From an uncultured Peptococcaceae bacterium (GTDB lineage Bacteria; Bacillota; Peptococcia; Peptococcales; Peptococcaceae), in NCBI GenBank assembly GCA_910585405.1, contig CAJUDO010000014.1:6835-70834 (forward strand): DNA of 64,000 bases, in the 5' to 3' direction. The notes under the pieces were generated by a model that worked only from the letters and a program-made list of their open reading frames with translations, searched no databases and had not been told where the DNA came from. Shown piece after piece: positions 42,227-51,562 of the stretch (the first letter of the stretch is position 1; every line of letters begins with the position of its first letter). A program made the translations under genes and the position numbers.

Positions 42227-42286
42227 CAAAGAGAAGCGAAGGCGTTTTATAGCTGTCGCGCAGGAGTGTATACAAGGAGGATGGAG

Positions 42287-43666
42287 ATGCATCGAGAGAT
42301 AAAATGTTTGTTGGGTTTATTGACGATGGTAGTGCTGCTGGTTTGCGCAGCGCCAGCCATGGCGGCGGACGGAGATTTCAGGGTGATCGGCTATTACACA
42401 GCGACGTCCTTTGATGAGCCGTTGGAGCGGGTACAGATGGAGCAGTACACCCATATTATGTATGGCTTTTTGAAGCCACAGACAGATGGCTCGATTTTGC
42501 CAGTGCCCAGACCGGAATTGCTGGAACAAATGGTGAAGAAAGCCCATGAGAATGATGTAAAGGTATTTGCTGCAGTGGGTGGCTATTCCTACGAAAATAA
42601 ACCGTTAGCGCCCACTTTTGCGGCCATGGCGGCCAGTGAAGAGAGTCGGAGTAAATTTGTGCAGGCTATAGTGGATGTCGTGCGCACGTATGATTTGGAC
42701 GGTGTGGAGCTGGATTGGGAATATCCGCGGGAGGAAACAGAGGAAAGCTATGAGGCTTTAGTGTTGGAGCTGGCGGAAGCATTGCACACCATGGATAAGG
42801 AATTATCGGCGGCAGTGGCAGGGGCTACCGCTGCGGATGAAAGCGCTACGGTGTCAAAGATGATTACGCCAAAAGCGTTGGAAGCGCTGGATTTTGTAGA
42901 AATTATGGCCTATGATTTACACGCTACAGAGCATAGTCCGTTGTGGTTTGCCCGTACCTCTACCCAATATTGGCTGAAACAGTTGCCAAAAGAAAAAGTA
43001 GTTCTGGGCGTGCCGCTGTATGCCCGTCCCAGCTGGGTGCAGTACCGTCATTTAGTGGCGGCAGACCCTGAGAATGCCTATAAAAATTTTGTAGAGGCGG
43101 GGACAGTTTCCAAGCTGGAATCCAGCTATAATGGGCTGCCGCTGCTGCATGATAAAGCTGTGTATGCGCTGAAGGAAACTGGCGGCATTATGTTTTTTGA
43201 CATCAATGAAGATGTCGAGGGCGAGCTGAGCGCAGTTGCGATGATTGGCGATTTGGTGCGGGAAGCGGAAAGCATAGAGAAAACCCGATTTGAAAAGCAG
43301 GTTTGGGTATATCTGGACAATCACCCGTTGACCTTTACTGCCGAAGAAGGCTTGGGGAAGCCGTTGATTGACGAAAATGGCCGTACATTGCTGCCCTTGC
43401 GCAAGGTGGCGGAGGCCATCGGCGTGGAAGTTGCCTATAATCAGACAGAACGCGCTATCACCCTGACCAGTGACGAACAGCTTGTGCGTTTGGTTGTGGA
43501 TTCGCAGGAGATGCAGGTGGGCTCCGCTGTTCAATTGCTGGATTGCGCGCCGCGCATTCTTGACGGACGCACTTATGTCCCCGCGCGGGCAGTGTTTGAA
43601 AGTTTTGGCTATCAGGTGCAGTGGAATGGCTATGGCCGCAGTGTGTATCTGCAGAAAGCGGCATAA
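42287..43666 (+). CDS. Secreted GH18-type hydrolase with C-terminal stalk domain
   Basis: A 459-residue exported protein. The signal peptide ends near PAMAA. A family 18 barrel follows, with FRVIGYYTATSFDEPL, the catalytic DLDGVELDWEYP near residue 135 (Glu in D-W-E), VEIMAYDLHA near residue 205 and GIMFFDINED. The C-terminal about 115 residues form a copper-amine-oxidase-N-like domain (YLDNHPLTF, GRTLLPLRKVAEAIG, DGRTYVPARAVFESFGYQVQWN). Members act on chitin-like or peptidoglycan amino sugars, such as spore-wall YaaH/YdhD-type N-acetylglucosaminidases. The ATG at 42287 is 6 bases after AGGAGG; an earlier ATG abuts the site. Confidence 0.88.
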   Translation: MHREIKCLLGLLTMVVLLVCAAPAMAADGDFRVIGYYTATSFDEPLERVQMEQYTHIMYGFLKPQTDGSILPVPRPELLEQMVKKAHENDVKVFAAVGGYSYENKPLAPTFAAMAASEESRSKFVQAIVDVVRTYDLDGVELDWEYPREETEESYEALVLELAEALHTMDKELSAAVAGATAADESATVSKMITPKALEALDFVEIMAYDLHATEHSPLWFARTSTQYWLKQLPKEKVVLGVPLYARPSWVQYRHLVAADPENAYKNFVEAGTVSKLESSYNGLPLLHDKAVYALKETGGIMFFDINEDVEGELSAVAMIGDLVREAESIEKTRFEKQVWVYLDNHPLTFTAEEGLGKPLIDENGRTLLPLRKVAEAIGVEVAYNQTERAITLTSDEQLVRLVVDSQEMQVGSAVQLLDCAPRILDGRTYVPARAVFESFGYQVQWNGYGRSVYLQKAA

Positions 43667-43691
43667 TGAGCCTGTAATATAGAATAGGTAA

Positions 43692-43738
43692 AATCAAAAA
43701 AGGGAACTGTATTACTGTCATGATGATAATACAGTTCC
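43692..43738. terminator. Bidirectional terminator
   Basis: Perfect 12-bp stem GGAACTGTATTA / TAATACAGTTCC; minus-side tail CTTTTTTGATTTT fits the MATE gene, the plus side is weaker. Confidence 0.85.
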
Positions 43739-43761
43739 TATCTGTTTTGGAAGCTTTGGCA

Positions 43762-45105
43762 TTAGGTAAAGGATTTTTCTTTACGCAGCAACACAGTGAG
43801 AATGGTCAGCGAAATGCACAAGGTGACAAAATCGCTGAGGGGTTGGGCAAATAGAAAACCTCGCTCTGCAAAGAAATAGTTCAAGGTGTACAGCAAAGGA
43901 ATATAAAATAATCCCTGCCGTGCGATAGAAAGAAATAATCCTGGAAGAGCCTTTCCCATAGCCTGAATGGTGGAGGCAGAAAGCATCTGACTTCCGACAA
44001 AGGGCAGGGAAAGCATAGTAACCCGCAGTGCGTAAGCGCCCGCTGTCTGCACTTCAGGCAGTGGTGTGAACCAGCTGATAATCCATGGCGCGCCGATGCC
44101 GAATAAAAGTGTCAAGGTGACACCTACGCAAGTAGTAAGGAAAATTCCGTTTTTTACAATACTCTGCAATCGTTTCAGATTACGGGCTCCATAATTGTAA
44201 CCAATCATTGGTTGGCAACCTGCGGAGATTCCCATAAAAATAAAGGAGCCAAGAGTGATAATTTTAGAGGAAATTCCCATACCGGCCACCAGATTGGCGT
44301 TGTAATCGGCGGCAACATTGTTACATAAAATCAAAGCAACGCTGACTAACATCTGGTTCAATCCAGATGGGGTGCCGATGGTGAAAATTTCTTTCCAGAT
44401 GATGCCATTGGTACTAAAAAGGCTGCCTTTGATTTGCAGGGCGGATTTGCCACTGACATAACAGAATATATAAAAGCAGATTCCCAAGGCGTTGCCCAGC
44501 ACAGTGGCAATAGCCGCGCCGCGAATTCCCATATGCAGCGCGAAAATAAAAATAGGGTCCAGAATGATATTGGATACAGTACCGATGAACATGCCCAGCA
44601 TGGAGGGCATCATGGCGCCCTCTGCCCGCAGGAGCTGCCCCATGGCATAATTGACCATAAGCAATGCGCTGCCCAACAAAATGATGGATACATAAGAATG
44701 GGTCGGTGCGAAGGTGTCGGAATCAGCACCTAAACAGTTTACGATGGGTGTGAGAGAAAATAAGCTCATAATCGTCACAAGCAGTCCCATTATCATACAG
44801 GCAATAAGTCCTGTTGTGAGCGTTTCACTGGCGCGCTGGAGTTTTTCCTCTCCAATGGAGCGGGAAATATAGGAAGCGGCCCCTGTGCCAATCACAGAAG
44901 CAATGGCCATCAGAATCATGGCAACGGGTGCAGCAAGGTTGACAGCTGCTAGCTGAAATGGGTCGTGCAGCATACCGACGAAGAAGACGTCGACCAAGTT
45001 ATACAATACCTGCACCATCATGCCCATAACTACGGGCAGTGACATTTTAATGATAGATGACATGACAGGCGCATCCCGCAATAAAGCGATACGTTTTTCG
45101 TTCAC
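43762..45105 (-). CDS. MATE-family multidrug/organic cation exporter
   Basis: A 447-residue membrane protein with 12 predicted helices in two homologous halves. The opening IKMSLPVVMGMMVQVLYN and the loop DVFFVGML are typical of the NorM/DinF-like MATE family. GTG start at 45105, with AGGAGG 8 bases upstream. It exports cationic compounds with Na+ or H+. Single gene; substrate unknown. Confidence 0.93.
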   Translation of the reverse strand: MNEKRIALLRDAPVMSSIIKMSLPVVMGMMVQVLYNLVDVFFVGMLHDPFQLAAVNLAAPVAMILMAIASVIGTGAASYISRSIGEEKLQRASETLTTGLIACMIMGLLVTIMSLFSLTPIVNCLGADSDTFAPTHSYVSIILLGSALLMVNYAMGQLLRAEGAMMPSMLGMFIGTVSNIILDPIFIFALHMGIRGAAIATVLGNALGICFYIFCYVSGKSALQIKGSLFSTNGIIWKEIFTIGTPSGLNQMLVSVALILCNNVAADYNANLVAGMGISSKIITLGSFIFMGISAGCQPMIGYNYGARNLKRLQSIVKNGIFLTTCVGVTLTLLFGIGAPWIISWFTPLPEVQTAGAYALRVTMLSLPFVGSQMLSASTIQAMGKALPGLFLSIARQGLFYIPLLYTLNYFFAERGFLFAQPLSDFVTLCISLTILTVLLRKEKSFT

Positions 45106-45282
45106 AATGATTTCCTCCTAAGGGTAGTTTTATTTTCGACAAATCTGGTGTAAATCCTTATTATTATGACAATTTGCAATACTTCTACCATTATAGCATA
45201 GTTGTCAAGAGATTCTTTTTGCGGTAAACTTATCTTAGTATAGTCGTCGATTTACGAGAAAATATAAAGTGAGGGAAAGATA

Positions 45283-45651
45283 ATGTATTTATTTGTGCAA
45301 TATCCAAAATGCAGTACTTGTCAGAAAGCAAAAAAATGGTTGGAAACCCAGGGAATTTCCTTTGAAAGCCGTCATATTGTGGAGGAAAATCCTACGGTGA
45401 AAGAATTGACAGAATGGATTGCGGTCAGCGGTCAGCCGGTGAAAAAATTCTTCAACACCAGTGGGAACAAGTACAAAGAGATGGCGTTGAAAGACAAACT
45501 GCCGATGATGAGCCAAGAAGAACAGATTGCGCTACTGGCCAGTGACGGCATGTTGGTGAAGCGACCATTGTTGGTGGGGAATGGTGTGATTCTGTCGGGA
45601 TTTAAGGAAGTGCAGTGGGCAGAGGTTTTGCTGCAAAAAGAAGAAAAGTAA
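45283..45651 (+). CDS. ArsC/Spx-family thioredoxin-like protein
   Basis: A 122-residue protein with the redox motif YPKCSTCQKAKKWL at residues 7-20 (CSTC pair). Conserved late features are FNTSGNKYK and LVKRPLLVGNG. It belongs to the arsenate reductase-like YffB/Spx group. The lone RPL-type segment and CxxC suit either a thiol-disulfide regulator or a reductase. No ars genes nearby, so an arsenic role is not supported. GAGGGAAAG precedes the ATG. Confidence 0.85.
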   Translation: MYLFVQYPKCSTCQKAKKWLETQGISFESRHIVEENPTVKELTEWIAVSGQPVKKFFNTSGNKYKEMALKDKLPMMSQEEQIALLASDGMLVKRPLLVGNGVILSGFKEVQWAEVLLQKEEK

Positions 45652-45723
45652 GGATGATGCAAAATTTAGCTTGTTACATGTAAAATTCATTTGGAAAAGA
45701 AATCCTCCCATAAAAAAATAAAG

Positions 45724-45770
45724 AACCGGCATACTAATAAGCAGATTGTGATGCAGTATGCCGGTTTTGA
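45724..45770 (+). terminator. Hairpin terminator-like structure before the Lon-type gene
   Basis: Perfect 12-bp stem AACCGGCATACT / AGTATGCCGGTT with a 19-nt loop and TTGATT tail. It probably ends the ArsC/Spx-like transcript; the short T-tail makes it modest. Confidence 0.7.
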
Positions 45771-45787
45771 TTGGGAGGCGTGTGAAA

Positions 45788-47410
45788 ATGAGCGAGCAGG
45801 TTTGGAGTATTTTCGGCGTGGTACAGATTTTTTTTGCTTTGGTGATTGGAGTGTATTTTCTTAATCTGTTGCGCAGTCAGCGCAGCGGAAAACAGCAGGT
45901 ATCGGTACATACAGAAAAGGAGCGGGACAAGCTGCAGGAGCTGCGGAATATTCATTTGACGGAGCCGTTGACGGCGCGCACTCGTCCAGAGTCCTTTGCC
46001 GATGTTATCGGACAGGAGGAGGGGATAAAAGCGCTGCGAGCAGCGATGTGCGGTCCCAATCCTCAGCATGTGATTATTTATGGGCCTCCCGGTGTGGGCA
46101 AGACAACTGTAGCGAGGTTGATTTTGGAGGAAGCAAAGGGACAGGCGGACAGTCCTTTTGCGGCAGATGCGAAATTTGTGGAGGTGGATGGTGCGACCTC
46201 GAGGTTTGATGAACGGGGTATTGCCGACCCGTTGATTGGCTCGGTACACGATCCTATTTATCAGGGTGCGGGTTCTATGGGTATGGCTGGTATTCCCCAG
46301 CCCAAACCCGGTGCAGTGACAAAAGCACATGGCGGTGTATTGTATATTGACGAAATCGGCGAGCTCCATCCTATGCAGATGAATAAACTGCTAAAGGTAC
46401 TGGAAGACAGAAAAGTGTTGTTGGAGAGTGCCTACTACAGTGAAGATAACGAACGCATTCCGCCGCATATTCACGATATTTTTCGCAAGGGCTTACCAGC
46501 GGATTTTCGCTTGATTGCAGCGACAACCAGACAGCCTAATGAAATTCCGGCAGCGATTCGCTCCCGCTGTCTGGAAATTTATTTCCGCAATTTACTGCCG
46601 GAGGAAATTGTTTCTGTGGCAAAACGAGCGGCGGAGCGTGTAGAAAGAGAGATTGATGAAAGAGCTCTGGAACTGATCAGCCATTATGCGACCAATGGCC
46701 GAGAGGCAGTGAATATGGTGCAGATTGCGGCAGGTATGACTATCACAGAGAAACGAAATTGTATCTGCCGGGAAGATATTGAATGGGTCATTAACAGCTG
46801 CCATTATGAACCGCGCCCCTTCAGCAATGTTGCAGCGACAGCCGAAGTTGGATTAGTGAACGGTTTGGCGGTGTGCGGCCCCAATATGGGAATTGTGAGC
46901 AGCGTGGAAGCTGCGGTTTCGGCGGCGGAAGGTGAACCGGGAAATGTCAATATAACCGGAGTTGTGGAGGAGGAAGAGCTGCCCGGCGCTGGAGGGCAGA
47001 AGGTAAGACGAAAAAGTATGGCGCGCTGTTCAATGGAAAATGTATGTACTGCGCTGAAAACAGTTATGAATTTGGATGTGGAACGCTATCATATTCATGT
47101 GAATTTTCCCGGCGGGACACCCATTGACGGTCCCTCAGCGGGTGTAACCATTGCCACAGCGGTATATTCTGCAATTTGTAAGAAGCCGGTGGATAATACG
47201 CTGGCTATGACCGGTGAAGTATCGGTCAGAGGCAAGGTACTGCCGGTAGGAGGTACACCTGCAAAAATTGAAGCTGCCCGTCAGGCCGGCTTAAAACGAG
47301 TGCTGATTCCCAAAGATAATTGGCAGGATACATTTTCTCATATTCAGGGAGTAGAGGTTGTTCCGGTGGAGGAATTGACGGAAGTGATTCAACTGGCGGT
47401 GCAGGGGTAA
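45788..47410 (+). CDS. lonB: LonB-like membrane-anchored ATP-dependent protease
   Basis: A 540-residue protein with an N-terminal membrane helix (VWSIFGVVQIFFALVIGVYFLN), so it is anchored, as in Bacillus LonB. An AAA+ module follows: Walker A GPPGVGKTTVAR near residue 105 and Walker B VLYIDEIGELHP near residue 195. The C-terminal Lon protease domain has the catalytic Ser in DGPSAGVTIATA near residue 450 and the Lys in VGGTPAKIEAARQAG. It lacks the large N-terminal domain of LonA. LonB is tied to the forespore in Bacillus and is retained in many clostridia-like lineages. ATG at 45788 has GGGAGG about 10 bases upstream. Confidence 0.9.
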   Translation: MSEQVWSIFGVVQIFFALVIGVYFLNLLRSQRSGKQQVSVHTEKERDKLQELRNIHLTEPLTARTRPESFADVIGQEEGIKALRAAMCGPNPQHVIIYGPPGVGKTTVARLILEEAKGQADSPFAADAKFVEVDGATSRFDERGIADPLIGSVHDPIYQGAGSMGMAGIPQPKPGAVTKAHGGVLYIDEIGELHPMQMNKLLKVLEDRKVLLESAYYSEDNERIPPHIHDIFRKGLPADFRLIAATTRQPNEIPAAIRSRCLEIYFRNLLPEEIVSVAKRAAERVEREIDERALELISHYATNGREAVNMVQIAAGMTITEKRNCICREDIEWVINSCHYEPRPFSNVAATAEVGLVNGLAVCGPNMGIVSSVEAAVSAAEGEPGNVNITGVVEEEELPGAGGQKVRRKSMARCSMENVCTALKTVMNLDVERYHIHVNFPGGTPIDGPSAGVTIATAVYSAICKKPVDNTLAMTGEVSVRGKVLPVGGTPAKIEAARQAGLKRVLIPKDNWQDTFSHIQGVEVVPVEELTEVIQLAVQG

Positions 47411-47416
47411 GTTGTA

Positions 47417-47453
47417 AAAAGTCTTAGGTGCAAACAACACCTAAGACTTTTTG
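47417..47453. terminator. Bidirectional intrinsic terminator
   Basis: Perfect stem AAAAGTCTTAGGTG / CACCTAAGACTTTT, 7-nt loop. Serves the converging lonB and MFS genes. Confidence 0.92.
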
Positions 47454-47488
47454 CATGAAAGTATTTATAGAGATACTGATTCGGTAAA

Positions 47489-48886
47489 TTACTTTTCTTC
47501 TTTTACAAAGACAATTGTTAGAATCAATGCGGCAAGCATCATGAACATAGCGCCTAAATAAGCCATATTGATACCGTGAATCTGTGCTGCATCAGCAGCA
47601 GGATTCGCAGATGCTGCCACTACAATAGACATGACCGTGATTAACACTGCGGTACCTAAGGAACCTGCTACCTGACGGAAGGTATTCCCGATGGCAGTAC
47701 CGTGGGCCATCACACGATTTTCTAAAGCATTGAGTCCCCACGTATTCAGCGGCATATTGACTAAGGCCAAACCAATACAGCGGACAGTGTAAACAAAGGA
47801 AAGCCATAACAAAGAAGTGTTTTCATTCATCATGACCATTGGTAAGGTAAATAGCGTTGTGATCAGTAAACCAGGAATCGCCAACACGCGTGGACCGAAT
47901 TTGTCAAACAAACGACCGCTGACAGGGCTCATAATCAACATGACAATGGAGGCAGGTAGCATAATTAAGCCAGAAACACTGGCACCATAGCCACGAATAG
48001 TCTGAATATAGATTGGATTCAGTACAGAACCCACAATCAGAGCAGCCTGCACTAACATCGTGAGCGCTACAGAGATTGCAAATTTTTTGTTTTTCAGAAT
48101 AGAAACTTTCAACAACGGAGTTTCCATATGAAGCTGCCGGTGAATAAACAAAATCAGTGCCACTGCGCCTATTAAAAATGAAATAAGCACAAGGAGACTG
48201 AATCCAGAAGAGCCGATGGCACTAAAGCTGTACAACAACCCGCCGAACCCTAATGTAGATAATATAACAGAAGGAATATCCAAATCGAGATCTGTAGTTT
48301 CTCCCATATTTTCCAGATAGAAATAGGCTACGACTATAGTCAACAGAGCTAGTGGCACCATGGCGTAAAATAGAATATGCCAGCCAAAGGCATCAATCAC
48401 AAAACCAGCAACTACAGGACCGATGGCAGGCGCACAGCCCATTACAAGACCAATCATTCCCATCCCCACACCGCGATATTGTCTGGGAATGGTCAGCAAC
48501 ATGATAGTCTGGCCCATAGGCATTAGAATACCGGCGCCAGCTGCCTGCAAAATGCGAGCTAAGAGTACCATGGAAAAACTGCTGGAAATAGCAGCGATGA
48601 ACGTGCCCAAAGTAAAAAGTCCCATGGAAACAAAGAATAGTTTACGCGTGGTGAACCGGTCAATTAAATAAGCTGTGATTGGAATCATGATTCCGTTTAC
48701 CAGCATAAAACCAGTTGTGAGCCATTGCGCAGTAGAAGCGTCTACTTGCATTTCCCTCATAATACTGGGAAGTGCAGGTGTCAACAGAGTTTGATTTAAA
48801 ATAGCGATAAATCCGCCAAAGAGCATCACAAAATTAATCATAAGCATTTTTTTGCTGATGCCCATTTTTGTCAAAACGTTTGCCAT
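47489..48886 (-). CDS. MFS drug exporter, DHA2 (EmrB/QacA-like, 14-helix) family
   Basis: A 465-residue membrane protein. It opens with INFVMLFGGFIAILNQTLLTPALPSIM, the DHA2 motif D1-like LNQTLLTPALP. The antiporter motif C appears as GPVVAGFVIDAFGWHILF. It exports drugs or toxic metabolites with the proton gradient. AAGGGG lies upstream of the ATG at 48886. Single gene, converging with lonB. Substrate unknown. Confidence 0.92.
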   Translation of the reverse strand: MANVLTKMGISKKMLMINFVMLFGGFIAILNQTLLTPALPSIMREMQVDASTAQWLTTGFMLVNGIMIPITAYLIDRFTTRKLFFVSMGLFTLGTFIAAISSSFSMVLLARILQAAGAGILMPMGQTIMLLTIPRQYRGVGMGMIGLVMGCAPAIGPVVAGFVIDAFGWHILFYAMVPLALLTIVVAYFYLENMGETTDLDLDIPSVILSTLGFGGLLYSFSAIGSSGFSLLVLISFLIGAVALILFIHRQLHMETPLLKVSILKNKKFAISVALTMLVQAALIVGSVLNPIYIQTIRGYGASVSGLIMLPASIVMLIMSPVSGRLFDKFGPRVLAIPGLLITTLFTLPMVMMNENTSLLWLSFVYTVRCIGLALVNMPLNTWGLNALENRVMAHGTAIGNTFRQVAGSLGTAVLITVMSIVVAASANPAADAAQIHGINMAYLGAMFMMLAALILTIVFVKEEK

Positions 48887-49131
48887 AAAAAGCCCCTTCT
48901 TTCTAAAAGTTAAGTAATCTAAATAAATAGAATTGTCGTTAAGTAAGGTTAAGAGAAAAAAATGACCGTTTCAATCTGTAGGCAGATTAAAAAGATCATA
49001 TCTCTTACTTTCATAGCGTACTATCTAATTATGACGCAGAGCTTAAAAATGTCAAGTGCGAAGAATAGAATAGTATAGGATTTTAGTATTTTATTAGATA
49101 TATTTATAGAAGAAAAGTAGAAAAAAATGGT
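48887..49131. other. Divergent intergenic region
   Basis: AT-rich region between the MFS gene (minus) and the amidase gene (plus). I see repeated TTAAGTAA / TTAAGTAAGG motifs near 48906 and 48934 that may be operator halves for the exporter, but no clear dyad and no gene. Confidence 0.35.
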
Positions 49132-49160
49132 TTGCCCATAGTGTGCACTTACGATATAAT
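49132..49160 (+). promoter_or_regulatory. Promoter of the membrane-anchored amidase
   Basis: TTGCCC (49132), 17 bases, perfect TATAAT (49155-49160), 32 bases before the start codon. Confidence 0.7.
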
Positions 49161-49191
49161 AAAAAGATATGAAATGAGGAGAATAAAGAAG

Positions 49192-49860
49192 ATGACAGCA
49201 AGCAGAAGAAAAACACAGTATCGCTTGAAAAAAACAAAAAAAGCGCGGATACAGGCAGCAATTACATTGGCGGGAATTATACTGATTCTTGGCGGGTTGC
49301 TCCATGCTGTAATAGGTTTGCTGTGGCCAGTTCATTATTTGGATGCTACGCAGTCTGAAATTGATGGGATTCCTTTGTACACCGATTTTCTAGAGCAAGA
49401 CTGGAGAGGCCGTACAGGAGAAACCCATCGCATAAAATGGCTGGTTATTCATGAAACAGGAAATTCAGCTGCGGGCGCTGATGCAGCGATGCATAATCGG
49501 TATTTGCATAGCGAGGAGCAAAAAGAAATACCGCTGTCATGGCATTATACGGTGGACGATCACCAAATTTATCATCATTTGCCGGATTCAGAGCGGGGAT
49601 ATCATGCTAGTGATTCTGGAGTATCAGGCGGCGGCAATGATTGCGGCATTGGTATTGAGATTTGTGTGAATGAGGACGGGGATTATGATAAAGCGGTGGA
49701 CAATGCGGCGCATTTGGCGGCAGAGTTGGTAAAAAGATATCATTTGAGTATTGATGATGTGAAACAGCATGGTGATTTCACCAATAAAAATTGTCCCGAG
49801 CATTTACGTGAAGGGGACAATTATGAAAAGTTTTTGGAAAAAATTAAAAAATATATGTAA
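49192..49860 (+). CDS. Membrane-anchored N-acetylmuramoyl-L-alanine amidase (Amidase_2 family)
   Basis: A 222-residue protein with a basic N-terminus and one membrane helix (AITLAGIILILGGLLHAVIGLL), then an extracellular Amidase_2 (T7-lysozyme/PGRP-like) domain. Zinc ligands are expected in LVIHETGN, in the central WHYTVDD block and in HGDFTNKNCPEHL; EICVNEDGDYDKAVDNA is also typical. It cuts peptidoglycan stem peptides. The ATG at 49192 has GAGGAG 10 bases upstream; 15 bases separate it from the ABC-F gene, so they are likely cotranscribed. Confidence 0.87.
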   Translation: MTASRRKTQYRLKKTKKARIQAAITLAGIILILGGLLHAVIGLLWPVHYLDATQSEIDGIPLYTDFLEQDWRGRTGETHRIKWLVIHETGNSAAGADAAMHNRYLHSEEQKEIPLSWHYTVDDHQIYHHLPDSERGYHASDSGVSGGGNDCGIGIEICVNEDGDYDKAVDNAAHLAAELVKRYHLSIDDVKQHGDFTNKNCPEHLREGDNYEKFLEKIKKYM

Positions 49861-49875
49861 ATTCCAGGAGGCAAT

Positions 49876-51474
49876 ATGATTACAGTAAACAATGTAAGTT
49901 TGAGTTTTGATGGCACCACTCTTTTTTCCGATGTGAATTTGAAATTTACACCGGGAAATTGCTATGGAATTATTGGGGCAAACGGAGCGGGAAAGTCTAC
50001 TTTTTTGAAAATTTTGTCCGGTGTGAAGGAGCCTACAACCGGTGAGGTGATCATTCCGGCAAATGTGCGGATGTCCGTCTTGAAACAGGATCATTATGCG
50101 TATGATGAATATACTGTGATGGACACGGTTATTATGGGCAACAGTCGGCTGTATGAGATTATGCAGCAAAAGGATGCATTGTATGCGAAACCTGATTTCA
50201 GTGAAGAGGATGGAATTTTGGCTTCTGAGCTGGAAGGAGAATTTGCGGAGCTGAACGGCTGGGAGGCAGAGACAGAGGTGTTGAAGCTGCTGCAGGGTTT
50301 GGGACTGGAGAGCGGCATCGAATATTCTATGATGAGTGCCTTAGACGGCAAACAAAAAGTGAAGGTATTGTTGGCACAGGCGCTGTTTGGTCAACCGCAG
50401 ATTATTTTGCTGGACGAACCGACCAACAACCTGGATATTCAGTCTATCAACTGGCTGGAAGAGTTTTTGATGGATTATGAGGGCACTGTGATTGTTGTAT
50501 CCCATGACCGTCACTTTCTGAATATGGTTTGCACGCATATTGTGGATATTGATTTCAAGAAAATAAAGATTTATACAGGCAACTATGATTTTTGGTATGA
50601 ATCAAGCCAGCTGATGCAAAAACTGATGCGGGATCAGAACCGCAAGAAGGAAGATAAAATTAAAGAATTGCAGAGTTTCATTTCTCGTTTTTCCGCCAAT
50701 AAGTCAAAGGCGAAACAGGCTACTGCACGGCGCAAGCTGTTAGACAAGCTGACCGTAGAGGAACTGCCGGTATCTTCCCGCAAATACCCCTATTTGGGGT
50801 TTGAGATGGACAGAGAACCGGGCAAAGAAATCCTGACGGTAGAAAATCTGAGCAAAACGGTGGATGGCGTGAAAGTATTGAACAATGTTTCTTTCCGCAT
50901 TGAAAAGGGCGAGAAGGTGGCCTTTGTAGGTGAAAATGAGATTGCAACGACAGCGCTGTTTCAGATTCTCATGGGTGAAATGGAGCCGGATGAAGGAAGT
51001 TTCAAATGGGGTGTCAGCACCAGTCAGTCCTATTTCCCACATGATAACAGTGCCTATTTTAATGGCTGCAAGCTGTCTATTCTGCGCTGGTTGGAGCAAT
51101 ATACGCCGAAAGACCATACCGAAACTTATCTGCGAGGATTTTTAGGCCGGATGCTCTTTTCCGGTGATGATGTGTTAAAACCAGTGGATGTACTTTCCGG
51201 TGGAGAAAAGGTGCGCTGCATGCTGAGCAAAATGATGATGTATGGCGCCAATGTGTTGGTGATTGATCAGCCGACCAACCATCTGGATTTGGAATCTATC
51301 ACCGCTGTAAACAATGGCTTGATTGAGTTCAAGGGCGTACTGCTGTTTGCTTCTCATGACCATCAGTTTGTGGAAACCATTGCCAACCGCATCATTGAAA
51401 TTGAAAAAGAAGGCGTTCTGAGTAAAGTGGGAACCTATGATGAATTTTTGGAATGGAAGTATGCGAGAAAATAA
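49876..51474 (+). CDS. ABC-F family ATPase (YkpA/YbiT-like), ribosome-associated
   Basis: A 532-residue soluble protein with two ATP-binding halves and no membrane part. Half 1 has a canonical Walker A GANGAGKST near residue 35 and Walker B ILLDEPTNNLD, but a weak signature SALDGKQKVKV. A charged linker follows (KEDKIKELQSFISRFSANKSK). Half 2 has an atypical P-loop, VGENEIATTALF, lacking the Walker lysine, yet a good signature LSGGEKVRCML and VIDQPTNHLD. ABC-F proteins bind ribosomes to resolve stalled translation or resist antibiotics. AGGAGG is upstream of the ATG. Confidence 0.9.
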   Translation: MITVNNVSLSFDGTTLFSDVNLKFTPGNCYGIIGANGAGKSTFLKILSGVKEPTTGEVIIPANVRMSVLKQDHYAYDEYTVMDTVIMGNSRLYEIMQQKDALYAKPDFSEEDGILASELEGEFAELNGWEAETEVLKLLQGLGLESGIEYSMMSALDGKQKVKVLLAQALFGQPQIILLDEPTNNLDIQSINWLEEFLMDYEGTVIVVSHDRHFLNMVCTHIVDIDFKKIKIYTGNYDFWYESSQLMQKLMRDQNRKKEDKIKELQSFISRFSANKSKAKQATARRKLLDKLTVEELPVSSRKYPYLGFEMDREPGKEILTVENLSKTVDGVKVLNNVSFRIEKGEKVAFVGENEIATTALFQILMGEMEPDEGSFKWGVSTSQSYFPHDNSAYFNGCKLSILRWLEQYTPKDHTETYLRGFLGRMLFSGDDVLKPVDVLSGGEKVRCMLSKMMMYGANVLVIDQPTNHLDLESITAVNNGLIEFKGVLLFASHDHQFVETIANRIIEIEKEGVLSKVGTYDEFLEWKYARK

Positions 51475-51562
51475 GATATTCTATTTTTTACAGATAAGAG
51501 GAATTATCCGCTAAAAGACGAATAGTATAGAAGTATAGAATGACAGAAAGCGGGGGTTCAGG

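Noticed and set aside
45283..45651. Arsenate reductase in an ars operon
   Set aside because: No arsR, arsB or acr3 neighbours; the protein fits the wider ArsC/Spx-like group, so a specific arsenic role is not claimed.
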